In this document: positions 50,832-57,109 of the stretch, in pieces
Position numbering within the stretch: the first letter of the stretch is position 1
Layout: each line of letters starts with the position of its first letter
Origin: Glaciibacter superstes DSM 21135
GTDB lineage: Bacteria; Actinomycetota; Actinomycetes; Actinomycetales; Microbacteriaceae
Direction: 5' to 3'
Length of the DNA: 64,000 nt
Assembly: GCF_000421145.1 (NCBI RefSeq)
Contig: NZ_ATWH01000002.1
Location: 1-64,000 of the forward strand
The notes under the pieces: generated by a model
Told to the model about the DNA's origin: nothing
The model's database searches: none
What the model saw: only the letters and a program-made list of their open reading frames with translations
Position numbers and translations under genes: made by a program

Positions 50832-52214
50832 TCAACGTTTTGCCGGGATCATGATGCTGGAGATGATTGCCGCGACGATGGCTGCGATGGCTGCGACGAG
50901 GAAGGCCTGTTGGAATCCCGCGTTGCCACCGCCGGCGAGGCTGAGGGCGGCGATGCTGGAGACGGTTGCGACTCCGATTGATGCGCCGAACTCATGGAAG
51001 GTGCTGAGCAGGCCCGAGGCGATGCCGGCTTCCTCCGGAGCGACTTGGCCCAGTGCGGTGGCGGAAGCGACGATGAAGAGAGTCCCGATACCGAACGCGC
51101 CAAAACTGATGCCGATGGTCGTGGCCAGTGTTGTCACCCAGAGGGCAGGTATGAGCAACCCGACCGCGGCAATGATCATCCCGATGGCACCCAGCTTGCG
51201 CGCACCGATACGTCCGATGAGTCGTCCGCCGAGGTTGGCGCCGATCATGGTGGCCAGAGCCACCGGCAGGAACAGGAGCCCGGTGACCAGCGGTCCGTGT
51301 CCTGCGGACTGCTGGAAGTAGAAGGTGCCGAGGAAGAACACTGCAACCATGAGGGCTGTGGCAATGAGGATGACGAACACACCAGTGAACACCGGCCGCC
51401 GAGTGAGCAGGCCGAGGTCCATGAGCGGGGACGCTGCAGTCCTTTGCCGCCAACCGAAGAGGAGGTAGAGCACGACCGCTGCTCCGGCCGAGATGAGTGT
51501 CTGCGTTGAAACCCAGCCAGCATCGCCCGCGACGGTCAGGGAGTAGATCGCAAGGCCAGTCGCCACGGTGACTAGAAGCGCACCTACGGCGTCCAGGCCG
51601 CCGCGCCCGGAGATAGGTGGCAGCGGTGGCAGCACGCGCAGGAGGCCGATGAGGACGATCGCGCCCACAGGCACGTTGATGAAGAACACCCAAGGCCATC
51701 CCGGACCTGCCGTGATGAGACCACCGAGTAGCACTCCCACGGCCGCTCCGCCACCGCCGAGTGCCGACCAGATTCCCAGAGCACGGTTGCGCTCGTCCCC
51801 GGAGAATAGCCGCACGACGGCCGAGAGTGCTGCGGGTGAGAGTATGGCCGCGCCGATCCCTTGAGCAACGCGACCTCCCAGCAGGAAGGTGACGTTGTCG
51901 GCCAGGCCGGCAGCGAGCGAGCCGGCAACGAATACGAGCAAACCGGCGACCACCATCCGCTTGGCACCGAATAGGTCCGCGCTACGCCCGCCCAGCAACA
52001 TGAGCCCGCCAAAGGCCACTGTGTAGGCGGCGACGACCCAGGTCAACGCTTCGCGCGACAGATCCAGATCGGCACCCATCTGGGGCAGCGCTACCGCAAC
52101 CACGGTGACATCGAGGATGAGCATGAACTGCGCCGTGCCCAGCAGGGCCAATGCCAGCCAGCGTTTTGGATGGGTCCCGTCGCTGGCATCGAGTTGTTCT
52201 CTTGTGGTCGACAT
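50832..52214 (-). CDS. MFS exporter, DHA2 family (14 spans)
   Basis: Protein of 460 residues with 14 membrane spans. Motif C-like features and the opening LALLGTAQFMLILDVTVVAVAL (the D of motif D1), VVAAYTVAFGGLMLLGGRSADLFGAKR (motif A) and INVPVGAIVLIGLL are those of EmrB/QacA-type drug:proton antiporters. The start at ATG 52214 has AGGAGAAC before it. A divergent TetR gene and two operator-like palindromes lie upstream, so it is probably a repressed multidrug or antiseptic pump. Confidence 0.92.
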   Translation of the reverse strand: MSTTREQLDASDGTHPKRWLALALLGTAQFMLILDVTVVAVALPQMGADLDLSREALTWVVAAYTVAFGGLMLLGGRSADLFGAKRMVVAGLLVFVAGSLAAGLADNVTFLLGGRVAQGIGAAILSPAALSAVVRLFSGDERNRALGIWSALGGGGAAVGVLLGGLITAGPGWPWVFFINVPVGAIVLIGLLRVLPPLPPISGRGGLDAVGALLVTVATGLAIYSLTVAGDAGWVSTQTLISAGAAVVLYLLFGWRQRTAASPLMDLGLLTRRPVFTGVFVILIATALMVAVFFLGTFYFQQSAGHGPLVTGLLFLPVALATMIGANLGGRLIGRIGARKLGAIGMIIAAVGLLIPALWVTTLATTIGISFGAFGIGTLFIVASATALGQVAPEEAGIASGLLSTFHEFGASIGVATVSSIAALSLAGGGNAGFQQAFLVAAIAAIVAAIISSIMIPAKR

Positions 52215-52228
52215 CGCGTTCTCCTAAG

Positions 52229-52285
52229 TCAAACATGGGTGTTTGAGTTGTACCCTGTTACTATAACTCGTACACGCGTGTTTGA
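52229..52285. promoter_or_regulatory. two TetR-type operators between divergent genes
   Basis: TCAAACA-TGGG-TGTTTGA (52229-52246) is a perfect 7-bp inverted repeat with a 4-base spacer. TCGTACA-CGCG-TGTTTGA (52268-52285) has the same spacing with two changes in the left arm. The centres are 39 bp apart. They fill the space between the exporter and the TetR gene, so one repressor would control both. Confidence 0.8.
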
Positions 52286-52306
52286 GAAACGAGGTCGCAA
52301 TGATAG

Positions 52307-52900
52307 TTGCCGGTCCACGGTCCACGGCCCACCGCCAAGCGTGCCGATGCCATGCGGAACGTCGAGAGCATCCTTGACGCCGCGATCACCTGCCTAGGGA
52401 ACCGTCCGAACGCGACCATGGCGGACATCGCCAAGGAAGCAGGGCTCGGACGGGTCACTTTGTACGGCCACTTCGCTTCACGCCCCGAGCTCATTGATGC
52501 TGTCGTCGCGAGAGTCATCGAGCATGGCGAGCAGACCCTGAGCTCTGTCGACCTCGACGGGGATCCACGCGAGGCGCTCACTCGGTTAATCCACAGCAGC
52601 TGGCGTCTGGTCGACCAAGCGCGCTCGATTATCGCCGCTGCCCAGGATGAACTCTCACCGGCGCGCATCCGGCAGCTTCACGCTGACCCGGCCAGACGAG
52701 TCGAGGCGCTCATTCGTCGCGGCTGCGACGAAGGCTTGTTCCGGACTGATATGCCGATTTCGTGGCTTATCGCCGTGCTCCAACAGATTCTCCACGGCGC
52801 ATCGGCCGAGATTGCCAGTGGCCGCCTCGACCCAGCTGATGCGCCCGAGTTGATTGTCAGCACAGTGCTCGGCCTCCTCAACCCGCCTGACGTTGGCTAG
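52307..52900 (+). CDS. TetR-family repressor of the DHA2 exporter
   Basis: Protein of 197 residues from TTG 52307; an ATG at 52352 is the alternative and would still keep the DNA-binding domain. The helix-turn-helix is ATMADIAKEAGLGRVTLYGHFASR (about 35-58), preceded by the TetR-type helix 1. The ligand domain ends in LIVSTVLGLLNP. It is divergent from the exporter across two palindromes, the classical autoregulated layout. Confidence 0.9.
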   Translation: MPVHGPRPTAKRADAMRNVESILDAAITCLGNRPNATMADIAKEAGLGRVTLYGHFASRPELIDAVVARVIEHGEQTLSSVDLDGDPREALTRLIHSSWRLVDQARSIIAAAQDELSPARIRQLHADPARRVEALIRRGCDEGLFRTDMPISWLIAVLQQILHGASAEIASGRLDPADAPELIVSTVLGLLNPPDVG

Positions 52901-53020
52901 GAAGCGGAAAGGTCGGTCATCTCCTCGGTCCGGCCAAGAGTCGGACGGGCGTAGGCTCGAACGGCATGTCCCGACAGCCCGATTGCAAGAGTTCTTGACC
53001 GCCGAGGGAAATTTCTCACT

Positions 53021-53163
53021 CTACTCAGGTCTACCAACGATGTTCTCGGTGGCCGAGACGAGCATCACCCCGGCTTCGCGGAGTGCGAGGTGGATTGCCA
53101 CATCGTCCGCACGGTTGCGGCGAGACCGTTTACCCATGTGGACGACCCGCCGGATCTCAACGA
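53021..53163 (-). pseudogene. fragment of a serine recombinase
   Basis: Read on the minus strand, the stretch gives RNRADDVAIHLALREAG and LVSATENI before a stop at 53021. These match the inner part of the serine recombinase (resolvase) catalytic domain (typically R-ADD-AIH-ALR-AGV-LVS-TENID). The catalytic Ser region upstream and the rest of the domain are missing, so it is a remnant. It marks an old insertion or transposon end between the two regulator modules. Confidence 0.65.
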
Positions 53164-53164
53164 G

Positions 53165-53800
53165 TCAGTTGGTGTCGGGGGCGTACCGGGCAAGGAACAG
53201 TGCGACGGCGGAGGCAAGCCGGGGAGGCGCATCCGGAACGTCGCCCTTGAGGAGGGCCGCGTTGAGCGCGGCACCGATCACCAGCCAGGTGAACTCGTCT
53301 GCAGCGGCACGTGGGTCGTCAATCTCCAGCTTGCCCTGTCGATCCAAATCACGGAATGCGTCCGCGAGGTCATCGATATTTCGTTCCCAGCTCTCCGCGA
53401 AGTACGTCGCCGCGACCTCGGGGTGAGCCTCCGCCTCACTACTCACCAGGTGGCGCATTGCCAGGACGGTGGGACTGAGGACGCCGGCCCGGATCGTAGC
53501 CCCGAGCTCGATGAGGTCGCTTTCAGGATCCTCACCCTGGACGAGCTGGTTCAGCGCTGGACGCATCGCGCCACGGCCGGCTGCAGCCCAGTCGGAAACG
53601 ACCGCCGCGTAGAGGGCCGCTTTCGACCTGTGCGCGCGATAGAGCGACGCCTTGGAGATGTGCGCTCGTGACGCGACCTCGTCCATCGTGGCGCGCGCGA
53701 ATCCCCGATCGAGGAATACCGCGCGCGCGATCGCGAGCAGCTCATCCCCGCTCGATCCGGGAGGGCGCCCTCGGGGCGTTCGTTCTTCGACCACGACCAC
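53165..53800 (-). CDS. TetR-family regulator
   Basis: Protein of 211 residues. The N-terminal helix-turn-helix is ATMDEVASRAHISKASLYRAH (about 37-57), preceded by GRPPGSSGDELLAIARAVFL. The C-terminal domain (TVLAMRHLVSSEAEAHPEVA) resembles TetR_C_33-type members. It is divergent from the DUF1761 membrane gene, with a promoter and repeated AGTACT boxes between them, and probably controls it. Its end meets the serine recombinase fragment. Confidence 0.88.
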   Translation of the reverse strand: MVVVEERTPRGRPPGSSGDELLAIARAVFLDRGFARATMDEVASRAHISKASLYRAHRSKAALYAAVVSDWAAAGRGAMRPALNQLVQGEDPESDLIELGATIRAGVLSPTVLAMRHLVSSEAEAHPEVAATYFAESWERNIDDLADAFRDLDRQGKLEIDDPRAAADEFTWLVIGAALNAALLKGDVPDAPPRLASAVALFLARYAPDTN

Positions 53801-53805
53801 AGTTT

Positions 53806-53850
53806 AGTACTTGACAGGACTGAATAGGATCCTTAGTGTAATTAAGTACT
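53806..53850 (+). promoter_or_regulatory. promoter and operator of the DUF1761 gene
   Basis: TTGACA (53811-53816) and TAGTGT (53834-53839), 17 bases apart, form a good sigma70-type promoter. AGTACTT (53806-53812) and AAGTACT (53844-53850) flank it as an inverted pair, each with the palindrome AGTACT. A TetR dimer pair bound there would cover both boxes. Confidence 0.6.
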
Positions 53851-53872
53851 CGAACGTACCGAAAGGCAAATC

Positions 53873-54253
53873 ATGGTCATCCTGGGAGTCGCTCTGGCGA
53901 CAGTCGTCTCATTCATCGCCAGCGCGGCCCTGTACGCGGTGCCGCCGGTGTCACGCCTCATCACGAGTCGGAGCACCGCAAGGCCCGGCATCCCGATCGC
54001 AGTCCAGATGCTGCTCGTCGTGCTGCGCAGTCTCATCGTGTCCTGCCTCCTGGCCGGTCTCCTGATCGCCGCACACTGGCATGGCGCGGGGCCGGGCGCT
54101 CTGCTGGGTCTAGCCCTGTCATTACTGCCGCTGGTCCTGCTCCTCGGAGGCGTGGTGCACGAGAACACGCCTGTCCCCGTGGCGGCCATCCACCTCGCCG
54201 ATTGGATCGCCAAGCTCATCATCATCGGCCTCCTCGTCGGCCTCTTCATCTGA
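53873..54253 (+). CDS. DUF1761-like membrane protein
   Basis: Protein of 126 residues with four membrane spans (VILGVALATVVSFIASAALY; LLVVLRSLIVSCLLAGLLIA; LLGLALSLLPLVLLLGGVVH; IAKLIIIGLLVGLFI). The order and the motif VHENTPVPVAAIHLADWIAK near the end resemble DUF1761. The role is unknown. GAAAGG precedes the ATG. It is 14 bases from the DUF1905 gene and divergent from the TetR gene. Confidence 0.75.
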   Translation: MVILGVALATVVSFIASAALYAVPPVSRLITSRSTARPGIPIAVQMLLVVLRSLIVSCLLAGLLIAAHWHGAGPGALLGLALSLLPLVLLLGGVVHENTPVPVAAIHLADWIAKLIIIGLLVGLFI

Positions 54254-54267
54254 AACGGAGCATCGAC

Positions 54268-54555
54268 ATGACACGCGAACCACAACCGCTCGACATCACC
54301 TTCACCGCCATCCTCGGCAAGGTCCGCGAAGGAGACACTTGGACTTGCGTCCAACTGCCAGACTCGGCGACCGTATTCGGCACCCGAGGTCTCGTGAAAG
54401 TCGAGGGCACCGTCAACGGAGAACCTTTCAAGGGTGCCTTCATGGCACTGGGTGACGGCACCCACAAGCTCCCGGTCTCCGCAACCATCCGCAAGCGCAT
54501 CCACAAGGACGATGGCGACGAAGTCACCGTCCACCTTCAGCGGCGCTTGAACTAA
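54268..54555 (+). CDS. DUF1905 protein
   Basis: Protein of 95 residues from ATG 54268 (ACGGAG before it). FTAILGKVREGDTWTCVQLP, GTRGLVKVEGTVNGEPFKGA and HKLPVSATIRKRIHKDDGDE are the three blocks of DUF1905, a small beta-barrel often found with YdeI. The function is unknown. It probably shares the transcript of the DUF1761 gene. Confidence 0.88.
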   Translation: MTREPQPLDITFTAILGKVREGDTWTCVQLPDSATVFGTRGLVKVEGTVNGEPFKGAFMALGDGTHKLPVSATIRKRIHKDDGDEVTVHLQRRLN

Positions 54556-54711
54556 CAGCAGCGAAGTCGAACCGGAGGTATTTGTTAGAGCGGGATGACG
54601 GGGAGGGTTCGACGCCCTCCAGCTCTGCGAGTGATTGCTCGCACGGTGCGATCTCGCACCCTGAACTTCATGCCAGTACTCAAGCAGATATCCCTCGATA
54701 TACCCGGGAAA

Positions 54712-55434
54712 TCAACGATCTAAGCGGCTTGCTCGAGTTTTAGAAGCACGTACTCGGGTTCCGTCGTCGAGACGCACCTCGACGCCCCGGCTCGACCTCT
54801 TCACCGCCTGCACCACCCTTCCGGGCCGAAAATCTGTGTGCATGAGGTGGAGACCTCGCAGCTGCGCAGCGATCGGTTCCCCCAGGCTCGCTTGGAGAGG
54901 CAAATCTGCCCGAGCAACCAGGCGTACGTCGGCACCGGCGAACACGCTTGCGGCTTCCGTCCCCACGATTCCGGCCCCGAGCCCGGTCACGGGCCGGCGA
55001 ACTCGGTGCCGATGTGCTCGCGGATACGAACGGCATCGAATGCGCTGTGCAGCGTGAACACTCCGCCGACGCCATCACCCATCGTCGGTTGCGGCGTGCC
55101 GCCCGCGGAGACGACGAGTGCGCGGAATCGGAGGGTCCCCCCACCCTCCGAATGGACGACACTTTCTGCTCGATCCATTCCGGTGGCACGGCCTTGCACA
55201 AACGGTGCGTCCAGTAGTTCGAGGTTCGGGAGAGCTGCTTGTTCAGGGCGAGTAGGCCCGGGAGGATGCCCTTGTCCACCAGAGTGTGGTTGTACGGTGC
55301 GGTCGTCTCGTCGTGCACGATGCAGGCCGTTCCGGTGAAACCTTCGTGGCGCAACGTCATCGCCGCCGCGTGGCCCGCCACCCCGCGCCGATGATGAGCA
55401 CATCGGTGTCCTGCTGGTCCATCGGCTCCCTCAT
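54712..55434 (-). pseudogene. decayed FAD/NAD-dependent oxidoreductase
   Basis: The remains lie in three frames. MDQQDTDVLIIGAG breaks near 55386, where one base is missing, and continues as GHAAAMTLRHEGFTG...PYNHTLVDKGILPGLL to about 55150. A second shift leads to FRALVVSAGGTPQP...GVFTLHSAFDAVRIREH, and a third near 54985 to GLGAGIVGTEAASVFAGADV. The order FAD loop - VSAGG - NAD loop is that of ferredoxin-reductase-like and rhodanese-linked disulfide reductases (about 400 residues); here about 240 codons remain, so the C-terminus is lost too. A CsoR-type operator precedes it. Confidence 0.75.
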
Positions 55435-55449
55435 TTCGCCTTGAACGGA

Positions 55450-55466
55450 ATACCCCAGGAGGGTAT
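55450..55466. promoter_or_regulatory. CsoR/CstR-type operator
   Basis: ATACCCCAGGAGGGTAT is a near-palindrome of the ATACCC-N5-GGGTAT form bound by copper- or sulfide-sensing repressors of the CsoR family. A half site, ATACCCCAGGG, follows at 55483-55493. It lies 16 bases before the start of the decayed oxidoreductase. Confidence 0.7.
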
Positions 55467-55501
55467 ACAGTTGAACCTGTCGATACCCCAGGGCAGGCGG
55501 C

Positions 55502-55561
55502 GACATCGCGGAGGAGAAGATCCGCGAGGCTTCCCAGGCGATCGGTCGTCTCGTGCGGTGA
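55502..55561 (+). pseudogene. C-terminal remnant of a CsoR-family repressor
   Basis: Twenty codons read DIAEEKIREASQAIGRLVR and a stop. This matches the conserved tail of CsoR/DUF156 repressors (EA-IARLV at the end). The first 70 or so residues, with the metal-binding Cys and His, are gone, apparently by a deletion that joined the operator region to the gene end. Confidence 0.55.
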
Positions 55562-55767
55562 CGGTGATATCGCCCTGTGTGTCCGACCGAGCCACCGAGT
55601 CGGTAGGACTCTTCGCCGACTTACTGAAGCTCAGGCGACTGAGTCGCGGTGCCCTGAGCCGGCATGTGAGGGCCAACTACACCCGAGCGATACTGTTGCC
55701 CCGATGACGTGCCCAAACATCACGGCGTCAATGAGGCTCCAGACATCGCTGACTTCAGGTCGTATGG

Positions 55768-56844
55768 TCATGCTGTAGAGCGTCTAATGCTGCCGCGGCT
55801 TGTCGGGGGCAGGACGCCGTTGCCGAGCGCGGTGAGTTGTTGCGTGTTGGTCAGTTCAAGCTCCTGGTCCGTGACCCAGCCTTCGTCCAAGCCCATGAGC
55901 CATTCCACGAACGAGGGGGCTGGTCGTGGACCAGCCCCCTCGTTCAGGATTGCGGGGGCTGGGGCTGTTCGTCCGGTGATGTGTTCCCATCGGGCGATGG
56001 CTGGGGCGTAGCGTCCCCAGCGTCGAAGAAGTCCGCGATCAACTCTGCCGCCTTCTCCGGTGAAGGCTGTCCGTGGTTGAGTACGAGGTCGATGACCTGA
56101 TGGCTGAGCGCGATCGTCCCGCGGCGAGCTTTCACCTGATCCAGGGTCTCGCCGCCCCTGGACGAGTCCGATGCGAGCGGAGTGCGGAAGAGTGCGGTGA
56201 GCGAGGATGAAGATCCGGAATCTTGGGTGTGGTGCGCCGATCGCGGAAGCGGGTAGACCGATCCATCGTGCATCCATGCCGAGGTCGGCCAGGTCTCCGA
56301 GAACGGCGCCAAGCGCGCGAAGAGGTCGAGCTGACTCGTCTCCCAAGCCCCAAGGATCGAGTTCCAGGTTGCGAAGGGTTGCCTTGCCGGGGGTTGCGGT
56401 TTCGGGGTTGCATCGTTCATCGTCGGTTCCTTCCTGAACGGGGCGGATCGCGGGCGAGGAAAGTAGCCCGCGGACGTTCTCGATGACAACCCACTCAGGT
56501 TGCAACGCGTCGATCGCGGTAGCCATGTTCGCCCAGAGCCCGGAACGTGTTCCTGGGGCGAGGCCGGCGCGTTTGCCGACGGTGGAGACGTCCTGGCAGG
56601 GGAACCCACCGCAGAGGACGTCCACTGGCGGAACCTGATTCCAGTCGATGGTGGTGATGTCGCCGAGGTTCGGGGCGTCGGGCCAGTGGTGGGCGAAGAC
56701 GCGGGCGACAGGCTCGTTGATCTCAGAGAACCACACGGTTCGGGCGTTGAAGGCTTCTTCGACGGCGAGGTCGAGGCCGCCGTATCCGGAGAACAGCGAT
56801 CCGACCCGTAGCCGCTGGTCGGTGATGTCGTTCGGTTCGTGCAT
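55768..56844 (-). CDS. dcm: cytosine-5 DNA methyltransferase
   Basis: Protein of 358 residues. SAM-binding LRVGSLFSGYGGLDLA is at 12-27, the catalytic GGFPCQDVSTVGKR near 80 holds the Cys of the PCQ motif, and VVIENVRGLLS is motif VI. DARWIGLPASAIGAPHPRFR is motif VIII, and LTALGNGV is motif X. The end PTSRGSIRRSTA looks shifted: removing one C from the run of five at 55805-55809 restores RQAAAALDAL, the usual end, with a stop at 55755. The middle (residues about 140-300) overlaps another protein-like frame. It would protect the ICE against restriction or modify host DNA. Confidence 0.88.
   Translation of the reverse strand: MHEPNDITDQRLRVGSLFSGYGGLDLAVEEAFNARTVWFSEINEPVARVFAHHWPDAPNLGDITTIDWNQVPPVDVLCGGFPCQDVSTVGKRAGLAPGTRSGLWANMATAIDALQPEWVVIENVRGLLSSPAIRPVQEGTDDERCNPETATPGKATLRNLELDPWGLGDESARPLRALGAVLGDLADLGMDARWIGLPASAIGAPHPRFRIFILAHRTLPHSARIGLVQGRRDPGSGESSPRDDRAQPSGHRPRTQPRTAFTGEGGRVDRGLLRRWGRYAPAIARWEHITGRTAPAPAILNEGAGPRPAPSFVEWLMGLDEGWVTDQELELTNTQQLTALGNGVLPPTSRGSIRRSTA
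55944..56420 (-). CDS. ORF nested in the methyltransferase gene
   Basis: A 158-residue frame inside dcm, shifted by one base, starts at ATG 56420 with AGGAAGG 8 bases before it. It reads FARLAPFSETWPTSAWMHDG, YPLPRSAHHT, TALFRTPLASDSSRGG and GTIALSHQVIDLVLN, then a Pro-rich end. From memory, segments of the type TW-SGM--G-YPLP plus LLPTP-ASD-RGG occur with phage and mobile-element cytosine methyltransferases. Codon third positions are GC-rich in this frame too. It could be a true overlapping gene, or a piece of the methyltransferase displaced by two frameshifts. Function unknown. Confidence 0.5.
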   Translation of the reverse strand: MNDATPKPQPPARQPFATWNSILGAWETSQLDLFARLAPFSETWPTSAWMHDGSVYPLPRSAHHTQDSGSSSSLTALFRTPLASDSSRGGETLDQVKARRGTIALSHQVIDLVLNHGQPSPEKAAELIADFFDAGDATPQPSPDGNTSPDEQPQPPQS

Positions 56845-57074
56845 GGGGACTCCGCCTGATCGGTGACCTCGGTCGTCATCCGTTCACGGACTCCAGTGCC
56901 GAGCTGGTCACCTGCCAGGTACACGCCCACGCCCCACGCCGAGCAGGCCAGATCACTCATTCCGGACCCACCTGGACCCCTTTTCGCTCACCTCGCTTCT
57001 GAGCCACCACGCGTCTTGCAGATCGAGGTCGCGACCACCCGCGTGTGATTTCTGAAGCCATTGATCCTGCTTGT

Positions 57075-57103
57075 TCACCTCCTCCTTGATGGAGGGAAGG
57101 TGA
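57075..57103 (+). promoter_or_regulatory. hairpin before the relaxase gene
   Basis: TCACCT-CCTCC pairs with GGAGG-ga-AGGTGA around a TTGAT loop, with a 2-base bulge. The right arm contains the ribosome binding site of the relaxase (GGAGG/AAGGTG). It may control relaxase translation or be part of the origin of transfer, which usually lies beside a MobF relaxase gene. Confidence 0.55.
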
Positions 57104-57109
57104 GCTGCG

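Noticed and set aside
55441-55707. 88-codon + strand frame over the CsoR remnant
   Set aside because: It is out of frame with the conserved EKIREAS tail and shows no protein pattern; the 20-codon remnant in another frame is better supported.
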